The notes under the pieces are model-generated. The model was not told the DNA's origin and searched no databases. It saw nothing but the letters and a program-made list of their open reading frames with translations. Source: an uncultured Allosphingosinicella sp. (GTDB taxonomy: Bacteria > Pseudomonadota > Alphaproteobacteria > Sphingomonadales > Sphingomonadaceae). Taken from it: a stretch of DNA of 64,000 bases. Positions within the stretch are counted from its first letter, which is position 1; the number at the start of each line of letters is the position of its first letter. Below are positions 36,590 through 46,380 of the stretch, piece after piece. The stretch covers positions 11,890 through 75,889 of the forward strand of contig CAKTCN010000015.1 of assembly GCA_934539295.1 (NCBI GenBank). Direction: 5' to 3'. The translations under genes were made by a program, and so were the position numbers.

Positions 36590-39500
36590 ATGAAGGGGGC
36601 AACTTCTGTCCGCGCGGCTTCGCGCGGTGGCGTGTCGGTGTTCGCCGTTCTGGTGGCCATGGCGCCTACAAACGCTTACGCACAGGCCGTACCAGCCGAT
36701 AGCGGATCATCAGCCAGCGCTGGCAGTCAAACAGCTCAGGCGACGCCAATTGACGAGCAAGTCTTGGCAGAGAACGAGATCGTCGTCACAGGCTACCGCG
36801 CCTCGCTCCGACGGTCGCTCGATAACAAGAAGAACTCGGACATCATCCTCGACGAGATCAATGCCGAGGATATCGCAGACATGCCGGACTCCAATCTTGC
36901 AGAGTCGCTACAGCGTATCCCCGGCATTTCGATCGACCGCGACAATGGCGAGGGCCGCACGATTAGCGTGCGCGGCCTCGACGGCGGTTTCAGCCGTGTT
37001 CGCATCAACGGTTTGGAGGCGCTGTCCACCAGCGGCGGCAACGGTGCTGACAACAGCCCCAACCGCTCGCGCACTTTCGATTTCAATTCTTTCGCTTCCG
37101 AGCTGTTCAGCGCAATTCGCGTGCGCAAGTCGTCCTCGGCTGAAGCAGACGAAGGCTCTCTCGGTGCCACCGTCGATCTCGTCACCGGCCGTCCCTTCGA
37201 TTTCAAGAAGAAGTGGACCTTGGCGCTTGGTGCAGAAGACTCCTACTATCTGAACAGCCAAAAACATAACCCCCGTATTACGGGCCTGATCTCGACAAAG
37301 GTCGGCGACGGTCGCCTCGGCTTCCTCATGTCCGGCGCATATCAGAAGCGCTCGTCGCTGGACGATATCTACGCACGCGGTGGCGGCAGCCAAGAATATG
37401 TTTATCGCAGCGCCGACATTACCGGCGATGAGCTGCCGGGCTTCGCAGGCTTCGCTTTGCCGACGGGAACGACGTTCCTCGCGCTTCGACCGACGACGCT
37501 AACCGGTGCAGCGCTGGCCGCTTACAAGCAAGATCCGGCGAACTATTACAACCCGGTAACAAACCCGGCAGCATACTCGGAGCTGACCGGTTCCAATCCG
37601 GAAGCGTGGGCGAAGCTGCATCCCGGCTGCGCAGCCCTACTGGCCAAGCCGATCGATCAGGTGGGACCAAACGACCCAGGCTGCAACGACTCGCTGGTGC
37701 GCATCCCGGCGCTGGCGGGGCTCAACCAGGGGAGGGTCGACAGCACCCGCATCGGCTGGACCGGCTCGGTCCAGATGGAATTCACTCCCCGAACGCGCTT
37801 TGTCATCGACGGTCTTTATACCCGCTTCAAGAGCGCGACAACGAAGTACACGCTTCAATCGATCGGCCTGAACCGCAACAACACCAACGCGCAATATCAA
37901 CTAAACGGGACCGTTCCGACGGCGACTGCCGCTTCCCGCCCGCTGACCGACGCGGAGCGCCGCGCGCTGTATCCCGGCGGGTGTACCTACGCTGCGGAAA
38001 CCGCCCTGGTTCCTGGCACCGACTGCGGTCAGGCGCTGTTCGGCAACACGCCCGTTGCGGGATATCAGTTTACGTTTAACCCGAACAATCGTGACACGTT
38101 TGAATATTATACCAATCCACAGTCGCCGGGCTATTTGGGACCGGCTGCCACGCTGCCATTCCGCGGCGATCTAGTTGGTCGCAACTCAACCACAGTGCTT
38201 GATGCTGAAGTTGAAGGTAACAACGCTACCTACCTGCAACTGGGCAACATGGACTGGCGTTCGGCTGCCGATTCTGGAAGCTATGTCAGTCAGTTCTATC
38301 AGGTTTCAGGACAATTCGACCACGAGTTTACCGATCGTTTGTCGATGGTTGCAGTCGCGGGCATGTCGTCGTCCCGCGCGCGGAACAAGGGCATGCTGGT
38401 CGAGTTCAACAGCCTCGATACCCCTGGTGTCTTCACCTACGATGCACGCGGCGGGCTGAACGAGGTTCCTGAAATCGATCCCGGCTTCGATGTCGCCAAT
38501 CCTGCGAACTGGTCGATCGTCAAGGGCTACTCGGCGATGCGGCATTTTCAGTCCACTTCAGATAACGATTATCGGAGCTGGAAGGTCGATGCCAATTGGG
38601 AAGCAACGGACAACCTGACCTTCAAGGCGGGGTTCACTCAGCGGAAATTCGAATTCTCCGGCATCGACTATGGCCGTAACAACGACCTGGTGAACCCAAC
38701 TGAAAAGGAAGCGGGTGTCTCGGTCGCGTCGCTCGGTCAGGTAATCGACTTCGGTGACTCACTGAACCTGTCCGGGAACACACCGACAAGTTATTTCGTG
38801 CCCAATCTGGCGGCTTTCCAGAAAACCTTCGATTTCGATTGCGACTGCATCAATGAATGGGGCGATTGGCGCTTGTGGTCGAAGGGCCGGCGTAATTCCT
38901 TCTCGGTGGAAGAGGCAAACAACGCGGCCTACGGCCAACTTGATTTCAGCTTCGAAGTCTTGGGCGGCCGCCGCCTCTCCGGCAATGCCGGCGTTCGCTG
39001 GGCAGAAACCGAGATCAACTCGGAAGGCTTTGACACCGCTGGCCGCGTTGTGCGTGGCGAGAACAAATATGATGACTGGCTGCCCGCTGGCAACCTCACC
39101 TTCGAGGTCTTCAACAACCTCTATGTTCGCGCCGCGGCCGCTAAGGTCATGGCGCGTCCTTCGCTCACGACGCTCAGCCCGCAAATTTCCAACATCGGCA
39201 TCCCCAACAACGGTGACCTGATCGGCGGCACGATCACGGTGGGCAATCCAAAGCTCCAGCCTTATCGCGGAAAGTCTTTCGACATCTCGGCGGAATGGTA
39301 CTTCGCGCGCGGCGGCCTCATCAGCGTCGGGGCATTCCGCAAAGAGCTGAATTCGTTCCCGCAAACGATCTTCTACGATGCGCCGCTATCTGCATTCCTC
39401 GACGAGGCAGCGCGTGAACAGCTCAAGCTTCTCTACCCGGGGGTGACTGGCGGAGACGTGTTCCGGCGTGCCTTCATCGACGCGGATGGCATCGTACAGG

Positions 39501-40096
39501 CTCGCCAGATCCGCGATACGCCCGGCGGCTACCTGCAAGGGCTGGAGTTCAGCTATCAGCAGGACCTGACATTCCTGCCAGGTTTCCTCAAGAACTTCGG
39601 CATTCAGGCGAATTTGACCCTGCTTGAGTCGGAATTCCAGTATCTGATCGATCCGGGCTCGGTGAACCCGACCACCGGTGTTGTCACTCGCCAGCCGACC
39701 TGGGCGCCAGGGCCGTGGCTTGGATCTTCGCCGCGCGGCATCAATGCAACGATCTACTATGAAACGCCCCGCTTCAGCGCGCGCGTGTCCGTGGCCGATC
39801 GTCAGGAGTTCAAGCGCCGCTATCCGGTCGGCACGGGCAATTGTGACCCGGGTCGCGTTCCTGGAACCCTCGCAAATTGCGGTTCGCCGCTCATCAACGA
39901 ATTTGTAGTCGGAGCCGGTACTACGAACGTTGACTTCGCAGCTAGCTATAAGCTGTTGGAAAACGTCAGTATAACGTTTGAGGCACTCAATCTCACGGAT
40001 GAGCAGAGCTTGGAATACTTTTACGAGGACCGAACGCTCAGCAATTATGGATCAAGCGGCCGCAACGTTCGCGTTGGTGCGCGCGTGCGCTTCTAG
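36590..40096 (+). CDS. Large TonB-dependent receptor (carbohydrate type)
   Basis: An 1168-residue outer-membrane receptor with a signal ending PTNAYAQA. The plug begins ENEIVVTGYRASLRRSLDNKK and includes AEDIADMPDSNLAESLQRIPG, ISVRGLDGGFSRVRINGL and SSSAEADEGSLGATVDL, the style of the sugar-linked TonB receptors of Caulobacter and Xanthomonas (TIGR01782-like). The barrel ends RNVRVGARVRF with a C-terminal Phe. It probably imports plant-wall oligosaccharides released by the neighbouring enzymes. The ATG at 36590 follows GGAGAAGGTAG. A CGCTA-type operator lies 39 nt upstream. Confidence 0.93.
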   Translation: MKGATSVRAASRGGVSVFAVLVAMAPTNAYAQAVPADSGSSASAGSQTAQATPIDEQVLAENEIVVTGYRASLRRSLDNKKNSDIILDEINAEDIADMPDSNLAESLQRIPGISIDRDNGEGRTISVRGLDGGFSRVRINGLEALSTSGGNGADNSPNRSRTFDFNSFASELFSAIRVRKSSSAEADEGSLGATVDLVTGRPFDFKKKWTLALGAEDSYYLNSQKHNPRITGLISTKVGDGRLGFLMSGAYQKRSSLDDIYARGGGSQEYVYRSADITGDELPGFAGFALPTGTTFLALRPTTLTGAALAAYKQDPANYYNPVTNPAAYSELTGSNPEAWAKLHPGCAALLAKPIDQVGPNDPGCNDSLVRIPALAGLNQGRVDSTRIGWTGSVQMEFTPRTRFVIDGLYTRFKSATTKYTLQSIGLNRNNTNAQYQLNGTVPTATAASRPLTDAERRALYPGGCTYAAETALVPGTDCGQALFGNTPVAGYQFTFNPNNRDTFEYYTNPQSPGYLGPAATLPFRGDLVGRNSTTVLDAEVEGNNATYLQLGNMDWRSAADSGSYVSQFYQVSGQFDHEFTDRLSMVAVAGMSSSRARNKGMLVEFNSLDTPGVFTYDARGGLNEVPEIDPGFDVANPANWSIVKGYSAMRHFQSTSDNDYRSWKVDANWEATDNLTFKAGFTQRKFEFSGIDYGRNNDLVNPTEKEAGVSVASLGQVIDFGDSLNLSGNTPTSYFVPNLAAFQKTFDFDCDCINEWGDWRLWSKGRRNSFSVEEANNAAYGQLDFSFEVLGGRRLSGNAGVRWAETEINSEGFDTAGRVVRGENKYDDWLPAGNLTFEVFNNLYVRAAAAKVMARPSLTTLSPQISNIGIPNNGDLIGGTITVGNPKLQPYRGKSFDISAEWYFARGGLISVGAFRKELNSFPQTIFYDAPLSAFLDEAAREQLKLLYPGVTGGDVFRRAFIDADGIVQARQIRDTPGGYLQGLEFSYQQDLTFLPGFLKNFGIQANLTLLESEFQYLIDPGSVNPTTGVVTRQPTWAPGPWLGSSPRGINATIYYETPRFSARVSVADRQEFKRRYPVGTGNCDPGRVPGTLANCGSPLINEFVVGAGTTNVDFAASYKLLENVSITFEALNLTDEQSLEYFYEDRTLSNYGSSGRNVRVGARVRF

Positions 40097-40557
40097 AGAC
40101 GGTCTCGACGGCGGGAGCTTTCACGAGTTCGAATATCCGCCGCTGTTCCAGTTGGTCTGGTGACATAGTCGCTAGATCAACTGGATCTCTTTTTCCGGTT
40201 AAGAGGGGAAGCCGCCTACATCGGCTTAGCCCACCTTCAACATTACCCTTTGCGAACGAACTCATGCAACGCACCGGACTGCCGTTGAAACGGCAACGAC
40301 TTTCGCGCCGCGCTTGATCAGCGGCACGCCACAGATAGCGGCAAGAACCAAATCCTGCGAGCGCGCGATCATGTTGGAAGGCGCTGTATAAGCCCGAGCG
40401 TGGCTTCGTGGCGCTACACATTCCTTGGTTAAATTGACGAAAACCTTCGAATCGCTTACGACGCGAAGGTGCTGCACCTGTGCGGTTCATCGGACGGCGA
40501 AAATCGCCGCCGTTGCCAACGGGCCCTATTCGGGTCGGATTGGGGAGGAAAATTGTC
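40097..40557. promoter_or_regulatory. Gap between the two large receptors
   Basis: No gene is supported in 461 bases. A weak terminator-like structure, AGATC (40174-40178) and GATCT (40184-40188) followed by TTTTT, lies about 75 nt after the first receptor. A looser CGCTA-type site, TCGTGGCGCTACAC, is at 40406-40419, some 140 nt before the second receptor. Confidence 0.35.
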
Positions 40558-43452
40558 GTGAACTACACCATGCTTTCCATGCGCTCTCACGCAATCGGAA
40601 GTGTCTCCGTGCTCGCTCTTGCTGCGATGACCCTGATCCTGCCTTCGACGGCGGCCGCTCAGGTCGCGTCGCCCACAGATCCTGATCAGGCGGAGGCTGC
40701 GCCGCTGACCGATGAAGAAGAGATCGTCGTGACCGGCTTCCGCAGCTCGCTTAATCAAGCGCTCGAAGTGAAGCGTTCGTCGACATCGATGGTCGATGCG
40801 ATCGTAGCGGAAGACATCGCAAAGTTCCCCGATCAGAACCTTGCCGAGTCCCTGCAGCGTATCCCGGGTGTCGCCATTGAACGGCAGGGCGGGGAGGGAC
40901 GCCGCATCTCGGTTCGTGGCCTCGGCGCGCAGTTCACTGCGGTGCGCCTGAATGGCCTCCAGACGATTGCCGCCGGCGCGGACAACGCGACACGGTCATT
41001 CGACTTCAACATCTTCGCTTCCGAGCTGTTCAGCAGCCTTGTGGTCCATAAGACCTATACTGCCTCGCTCGACGAAGGGTCGCTCGGCGCCGTGGTGGAT
41101 CTCAACACTGGCAATCCGCTCGCAGGCAAGCGCGGGCTGACCGCGGCCTTGAACGCTCAGGGTAGCTACAACTCCAATACTGAAGCGGTAAGACCGCGCG
41201 TCGCGGCCTTGCTTTCTTACCGAGATCCTTCGGACATTTGGGGCGCGAACGTCTCGGTTGCCTACTCGAAAACCTACGCGAAGGAGCTTGGGCACGACTC
41301 GGTGCGGTGGGCGCAGGCGACGTTCGACTCCGTGAACGGCACGCCCTGCTTCACCGCAGTGAACCGCGGCGGCACCTATGTGCCGAGTGCGAACTGCAAC
41401 AGCGCCGCGTTGGCCTTCCACCCGCGCATCCCGCGTTATGTGGACGATCGGCGCTCCCGCGAGCGACTTGGCGTCACCGGCAGCTTCCAGCTCGCACCTG
41501 CCGAAGGCACGAAGCTTTCGATCGACGGCCTCTATTCGAAGTTCGACGAATTTCAGGATTTCCGCACCGCTGAGGTCCTTTTCCGAGGCAACGAGCGGCC
41601 GATCGACGTCGTCAGCTTCACCGTCCGTGACGAAGAGTCACTGATTGACGGTGTGCCCAATCGCACGATGACGTCTGGTACGTTCAACGACGCCTGGGTG
41701 CGGACAGAGCATTACGAGCGTGACATGAACACTGAGTTCTATCAGCTCAGCGGGCGTCTGGAGCAGGAGTTCTCCGACACTGTTCGTGCGCACGTTCTCG
41801 GCGGCCTTTCAAGCTCGACCAGCGATGTGCCGCGCGAGACGACGATGCTGTTCGACGATCGCGACGCGCAGGGCTTCCAGTTCGACTATACCGACATGCG
41901 CCGTCCGGTGATCAAGTTCGGCACCAGTGTCACCGACCCAGCCAGCTTCCAGTTGTCGGAGCTGCGCGACAGCCTTTCGACCGTGGAGAATGACTTCCGC
42001 ACCCTGTCGGGCGCGGCGGAATGGGACGTCGCGGACGACTTCAAGGTCAGTGCGGGTGGCTTCTACAGGCGCTATGAGTTCGACCGCGTCGGATCCGATC
42101 GTAACACGGTAGTTTGTCCGACCGTCGCTGCTCCGACGCGAGACGTCGTTCTCGGGACGATTACCTGCACACCCTCGACGGTATTCGGGCCGACGGCAGT
42201 CTACGGCTTCCCAGTTACCAGCGCCTTGGCTGAGCTCTACAAATTGCCTGCTGCCGCGAATGCCGCGCCGGGCTCGACAACCGAATGGCTGGTGCCGGAC
42301 ATCGGCGCGACCGCGGACTTCACGAAGCTCTACAGCATCACTCCACGGCGCAACGACGGTGGTACGCGCGGGGTGATCGAGCGTACCAAAGGCGGCTTCT
42401 TGCAATTCGACGCCACCGGCTCGCTGTTCGGCATGGACTACACGTTGAATGCAGGTGTGCGGTACGCGCATACCGGCCAGACCTCACGCGGCATCAATAG
42501 TGGGGCGATCGTCACGATCGAGCGCGAGTATGAAGATTGGTTGCCCTCGGCCAACTTCTCGATCCGACCTCACGAGGACATCGTCATTCGCGCCGCCGCG
42601 TCGGAAGTGTTGACGCGGCCCGAATTGGGCGACCTCACCCCGGGCGGGTCCGTTGACGGTTTCAACTACCGCGTCAGCTTCGGAAATCCATTCTTGGATC
42701 CGTATCGCGCATCGTCCTACGATCTGGCCGTCGAGTGGTATTTCCGCCCGCAGGCTCTGATCTCGCTGGCTTACTTCAAGAAGGATGTCGAGAGCTTCCC
42801 GCTTGCCCGCAGCACCACCGGCACCTTCGCGTCGACCGGCCTGCCGACATCGGTCATCAACCCGAGCTCGCCGGCCGCCACCAACGTCGAAGGCGCGCCG
42901 TGGACGATTGCGTCAATCGTGAACGGCACCGGCGCTAAGATTGATGGCTTTGAAGTCGCATTCCAAGCCCCGTTCTGGTTCCTGCCAGGTTTCCTGAACA
43001 ATTTCGGTGTGCTGGCGAACGCGACCTTCGTGTCGTCCAGTGCCGACTACAGCGTACAGGGGCCCGGCACGACGATCACATCGACCGGTGCCATCCCGCT
43101 GACCAACGTCCCGGCACTCAGTTCACAGCTCTACAATCTGTCAAAGCGGTCGGTGAACGGGACGCTATATTATGAGGACTCCGCACTCAGCGCCCGCGTG
43201 TCGGCGGCCTATCGTAGCCCATTTGTGGTTGGCGGCAGCGGCACCGGTAACGTGTTTGAGGGCAACAATGAGAGCCTCTATATCGATGCTTCCCTGAGCT
43301 ACGAGGTGACCGACTACCTCACCGTATCGTTGGAGGGGATCAACCTGACTGACGAAAAGACGGATCGCTTTGCCGATCAGGCGTCCGATCGCGTGCTGAC
43401 CCATACCGGCTTCGGCCGGACGGTCACTGCGGGCGTTCGCATCGGCTTCTAA
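40558..43452 (+). CDS. Large TonB-dependent receptor (carbohydrate type), second copy
   Basis: A receptor of 964 residues from the GTG at 40558, chosen because GGAGG lies 9 nt upstream and a signal peptide follows (SVSVLALAAMTLILPSTAAAQ). The plug opens EEEIVVTGFRSSLNQALEVKR and includes AEDIAKFPDQNLAESLQRIPG, ISVRGLGAQFTAVRLNGL and LDEGSLGAVVDL. The barrel ends FGRTVTAGVRIGF. It is related to the previous receptor but not a recent duplicate. It may import a different pectin or xylan fragment. A strong terminator follows. Confidence 0.93.
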   Translation: MNYTMLSMRSHAIGSVSVLALAAMTLILPSTAAAQVASPTDPDQAEAAPLTDEEEIVVTGFRSSLNQALEVKRSSTSMVDAIVAEDIAKFPDQNLAESLQRIPGVAIERQGGEGRRISVRGLGAQFTAVRLNGLQTIAAGADNATRSFDFNIFASELFSSLVVHKTYTASLDEGSLGAVVDLNTGNPLAGKRGLTAALNAQGSYNSNTEAVRPRVAALLSYRDPSDIWGANVSVAYSKTYAKELGHDSVRWAQATFDSVNGTPCFTAVNRGGTYVPSANCNSAALAFHPRIPRYVDDRRSRERLGVTGSFQLAPAEGTKLSIDGLYSKFDEFQDFRTAEVLFRGNERPIDVVSFTVRDEESLIDGVPNRTMTSGTFNDAWVRTEHYERDMNTEFYQLSGRLEQEFSDTVRAHVLGGLSSSTSDVPRETTMLFDDRDAQGFQFDYTDMRRPVIKFGTSVTDPASFQLSELRDSLSTVENDFRTLSGAAEWDVADDFKVSAGGFYRRYEFDRVGSDRNTVVCPTVAAPTRDVVLGTITCTPSTVFGPTAVYGFPVTSALAELYKLPAAANAAPGSTTEWLVPDIGATADFTKLYSITPRRNDGGTRGVIERTKGGFLQFDATGSLFGMDYTLNAGVRYAHTGQTSRGINSGAIVTIEREYEDWLPSANFSIRPHEDIVIRAAASEVLTRPELGDLTPGGSVDGFNYRVSFGNPFLDPYRASSYDLAVEWYFRPQALISLAYFKKDVESFPLARSTTGTFASTGLPTSVINPSSPAATNVEGAPWTIASIVNGTGAKIDGFEVAFQAPFWFLPGFLNNFGVLANATFVSSSADYSVQGPGTTITSTGAIPLTNVPALSSQLYNLSKRSVNGTLYYEDSALSARVSAAYRSPFVVGGSGTGNVFEGNNESLYIDASLSYEVTDYLTVSLEGINLTDEKTDRFADQASDRVLTHTGFGRTVTAGVRIGF

Positions 43453-43454
43453 AT

Positions 43455-43489
43455 CATGGCTCGATCCGCCTCGTGCGGATCGAGCCATG
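43455..43489. repeat. 15-bp perfect hairpin after the receptor
   Basis: CATGGCTCGATCCGC (43455-43469) and GCGGATCGAGCCATG (43475-43489) form a perfect stem with a 5-nt loop, 2 nt after the receptor stop. It has no T-run; it may protect the 3' end of the transcript or pair with the terminator that follows. Confidence 0.7.
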
Positions 43490-43507
43490 GTATCTCCCAA
43501 ACTTCAC

Positions 43508-43547
43508 CCCGTCGTCCGGTTAAGCACCGGACGACGGGTTTTCTTTT
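43508..43547 (+). terminator. Intrinsic terminator after the second receptor
   Basis: CCCGTCGTCCGGT (43508-43520), loop TAAGC, and ACCGGACGACGGG (43526-43538) form a perfect 13-bp GC-rich stem followed by TTTTCTTTT (43539-43547). This is a textbook Rho-independent terminator for the plus-strand receptor, set between convergent genes. Confidence 0.88.
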
Positions 43548-43589
43548 AGGCGCGTTGTCGCTGCGCCATCGACGATCCTGGCATCACGA

Positions 43590-45056
43590 TCATGATACAA
43601 CGTCGATGATCACGCGCTTGTAACGCGTCAAACGCGGCGTGCCGTGGTCCGTCACTGCCACGATCACGTGGATCGTCCCGGTGCCTGGGGCGACGGTCCG
43701 GTCCTTCTTGACGGTAAGCCATGCCTTGGTCTGATCGGCATTGTTCACCGGGAGCTTGATACCCGTGATGTTGTTGGACATGCTTCGCGTCCCCGGCTCC
43801 TCGTAGACGAACCAATTGTAGGACAGAGCATCGCCGTCGGGGTCAGTCGAACCCTCCGCACTGAAATCCACCCGCTGGCCCGGCTTTGCAGTGACGCGGT
43901 CCGGGGTTGCCAGCCGTACGATCGGTGGATGGTTGGCGTCCTCATAGGATTTGGTCGTCCAATCCATTCGAGCCGCGAAATCGTTCTGGAACGCAGAGCG
44001 CCAGCGCCACACGGTGGCATACTGGTCGTCATGCCATTTGCCGTCATGGCCGAGCACCTCGTCAGTAGCGTCGGTCCAGATGGGCCGTGTCTCGGGCGCG
44101 TAAAACCACTTCTGCATTCGCGGCGTGTAAAGTTCGTAGCGGCCGCCCCAGCCACCCCAATTCGGATGGTCAGGCGCATTCAAACCATTATTGACCAGAT
44201 AGAGGAAGGATGGCGTGTCGCCCTCCATCTGAAACTCCCAATTGGGATATTCGTCGCTGAGTGGGCCCTTATGGCGAATGTGGCGATTGATCCACTCGTT
44301 GGTAACGAGCGAATAGTCGCCCCCTGCAAACCGACCATGGAATTCATCACCGCTGATGCCGATCCAAGTCGACTTGTGGAACGTGCCGCCTGGATTGACG
44401 ATGTAAAATAGTCCCGGGAACTCGCGCCGGATCCATGGGCCGCTGTCGTCCTGATCGGAGATGGCATAGACCCGCAGCTTCGATACGAAGCGGTCGACAG
44501 CGGCCTTGGAACGTGTCTGACGCACCTTCCACAAAGCTTGAGCGAGCACGGCGGGGCCGCCCCAGACGGTCACCCACAACGGTCTATCGTCGGATCGGTC
44601 AACCGCTTGGATGAGAAGGTCCGAACCGGGCGAATCCATGCCGCGGCCGATGTTCTTCTCGCCATCGACGGGCGGTCCGTTTGATACTACCGCCGAAAGG
44701 GCCTCCGCGGTCGGGTAGCCCGGCTCATGCCGTTCGAGATTGTCGCGCACCTTGGCATAGCCGGCGAGCACTGCGCGAAGCTGCTGAGGGAACACGCCTC
44801 CACCATTCTTGGTAGCGACCAGGCCTTCGATGTCGAAATGATTGGCATAGGTCATCAGGCGGACCAGCGACATCTTGTCGTCCGGATCGCCGCCGATGTC
44901 GGTGAGAACGAACAGGCGGCGCTTGACGATTGCATCGGCCGCTTGCGGGGCGACACGCGCCTGCTGATCGGCCTTCTGGAATGCTGCGACGGGAGTGGTC
45001 AGCACGGCACTCATCACCGCCGTGCACACCAGCGTTCTAACCAAATGCCGTTTCAT
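43590..45056 (-). CDS. DUF1593 nucleoside-hydrolase-like protein (Sde182 type), second paralogue
   Basis: A 488-residue exported protein (signal ending TTPVAAFQ). Its N-terminal domain starts RRLFVLTDIGGDPDDKMSLVRLM, the same Asp-rich nucleoside-hydrolase-like site as the paralogue at 32066-33373, with VTVWGGPAVLAQALW and IVNPGG later. The C-terminal domain (from about PPIVRLATPDRVTAKPGQRVDFSAEGSTDPDGDALSYNWF) is a PKD/Sde182-like beta sandwich, possibly for carbohydrate binding. Two distant members in one locus suggest related but separate substrates. Biochemical function unknown. Confidence 0.82.
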   Translation of the reverse strand: MKRHLVRTLVCTAVMSAVLTTPVAAFQKADQQARVAPQAADAIVKRRLFVLTDIGGDPDDKMSLVRLMTYANHFDIEGLVATKNGGGVFPQQLRAVLAGYAKVRDNLERHEPGYPTAEALSAVVSNGPPVDGEKNIGRGMDSPGSDLLIQAVDRSDDRPLWVTVWGGPAVLAQALWKVRQTRSKAAVDRFVSKLRVYAISDQDDSGPWIRREFPGLFYIVNPGGTFHKSTWIGISGDEFHGRFAGGDYSLVTNEWINRHIRHKGPLSDEYPNWEFQMEGDTPSFLYLVNNGLNAPDHPNWGGWGGRYELYTPRMQKWFYAPETRPIWTDATDEVLGHDGKWHDDQYATVWRWRSAFQNDFAARMDWTTKSYEDANHPPIVRLATPDRVTAKPGQRVDFSAEGSTDPDGDALSYNWFVYEEPGTRSMSNNITGIKLPVNNADQTKAWLTVKKDRTVAPGTGTIHVIVAVTDHGTPRLTRYKRVIIDVVS

Positions 45057-45210
45057 ATAGCCTCCCTCTTCAAGTCTGTTGTGTTTTGACTATTTACGAA
45101 TGCCTTTCGCAACGCAAGATGCCCGCCCCTTGCGATGGAGTGACGTTGGGCTGATATGCGCATCGCATTCGCGCCCTTGCGCGAGACGTTTTGCAGAAGG
45201 TTCTATCCCG

Positions 45211-45906
45211 ATGAAGCCCGAACTAGCTCAGCTGAAGCACGGCTTCCTTTCAACGCCCGAGGAACTGATCGAAGAAGCGCGAAACGGCCGCATGATCATC
45301 CTTGTCGACGACGAGGATCGCGAGAATGAAGGCGATCTCGTCATCCCCGCGCAGATGGCGACTCCGGACGCCATCAACTTCATGGCGCGCTATGGCCGGG
45401 GGCTGATCTGCCTGGCGATGACCGGAGAGCGAATTCAGCAACTCGGCCTCGAGCCGATGACACGGGCCAATGGAACGCGTCATGGAACGGCATTCACGGT
45501 TTCGATCGAGGCGAAGGAAGGCGTGTCGACCGGAATATCCGCCGCTGATCGGGCACGCACGGTGGCCGCTGCCATCGACTCGGCGAACGGCCCGGACACT
45601 ATCGTCTCGCCCGGCCATGTCTTTCCATTGATCGCACGTGATGGCGGCGTGCTGGTGCGAACCGGCCATACCGAGGCGGCGGTCGATATAGCACGGCTCG
45701 CCGGCCTCAATCCGTCTGGCGTGATCTGCGAGATCATGAAGGACGACGGCACAATGGCGCGCCTCGACGATCTCGTGGGCTTCGCGGAGTTCCATAACCT
45801 GAAGCTCGGCACGATCCGCGATTTGATTGCCTACCGGCGACGGTACGACCACCTTGTCGAAAAAAGGACCGAGGCAGAGTTCGAAAGCCGCTGGGGCGGA
45901 ACCTAG
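45211..45906 (+). CDS. ribB: 3,4-dihydroxy-2-butanone-4-phosphate synthase
   Basis: A 231-residue enzyme that makes the 4-carbon riboflavin precursor from ribulose 5-phosphate. Marks are [19 protein letters not shown], the metal and substrate segments [18 protein letters not shown] and [29 protein letters not shown], and [14 protein letters not shown]. The ATG at 45211 matches the usual family N-terminus. The next open frame is in the same frame after one TAG, and encodes the GTP-cyclohydrolase-II-like half normally fused to this domain in related bacteria. No FMN riboswitch is seen upstream. It sits between polysaccharide and sugar-catabolism genes, so it could be a second copy with a special role. 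Confidence 0.88.
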   Translation: MKPELAQLKHGFLSTPEELIEEARNGRMIILVDDEDRENEGDLVIPAQMATPDAINFMARYGRGLICLAMTGERIQQLGLEPMTRANGTRHGTAFTVSIEAKEGVSTGISAADRARTVAAAIDSANGPDTIVSPGHVFPLIARDGGVLVRTGHTEAAVDIARLAGLNPSGVICEIMKDDGTMARLDDLVGFAEFHNLKLGTIRDLIAYRRRYDHLVEKRTEAEFESRWGGT

Positions 45907-45912
45907 ACGGCC

Positions 45913-46347
45913 ATGACCTTCTGGAACAAGGCGACCGAAACCGAGCAACTCGTGCTCGCTAAGGGCAAGATCGATCCCGATCGGCCGACGCTGGTGCGCA
46001 TGCATGTTCTCTCACCCTTCGACGATGTGCTGGGTGAAACGGGTGCGCGTAGCGGCATGCTGCAACGTTCGATGGAGATCATCGGAGAGGTCGGCGCGGG
46101 CGTGATCGTGCTGCTTAATCGGACAAGCGCGGATGCGTTCAGCACTGCGGTGCGCGTCAAGAACGGCGATGCGACCGTAGAGGAGAGGGAGGCGCTGCGC
46201 GATTATGGCGTTGGCGCGTCGATTCTGACCGAGCTTGGCGTTCGTGAAATGGAGCTTCTCACCAACACGCACCACACCCTGGTCGGTCTGGACGGCTACG
46301 GCCTGTCGATCGTGGGCGAGCGGCACATCGACTGCCACCGGGGCTGA
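45913..46347 (+). CDS. GTP-cyclohydrolase-II-like C-terminal domain, detached from RibB
   Basis: A 144-residue protein resembling the C-terminal, often catalytically degenerate, RibA-like half of RibBA: LVRMHVLSPFDDVLGE, LRDYGVGASILTELGVREMELLTNTHHTLVGLDGYGLSIVGERHI. It lacks the three zinc cysteines of true GTP cyclohydrolase II. It lies in the same frame as ribB and is separated from it by TAG ACG GCC before an ATG. A fused RibBA-like gene split by one nonsense change is the simplest reading; translation from the internal ATG at 45913 is possible, but its upstream ribosome-binding site is poor. Confidence 0.7.
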   Translation: MTFWNKATETEQLVLAKGKIDPDRPTLVRMHVLSPFDDVLGETGARSGMLQRSMEIIGEVGAGVIVLLNRTSADAFSTAVRVKNGDATVEEREALRDYGVGASILTELGVREMELLTNTHHTLVGLDGYGLSIVGERHIDCHRG

Positions 46348-46380
46348 GGGGACGGCGACGAAGTCGCCGCCCCGTCATCA

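Noticed and set aside
45057-45210. Possible FMN riboswitch before ribB
   Set aside because: The conserved FMN aptamer blocks (such as GGTGAAATTCC and GATGAGAG) are not present.
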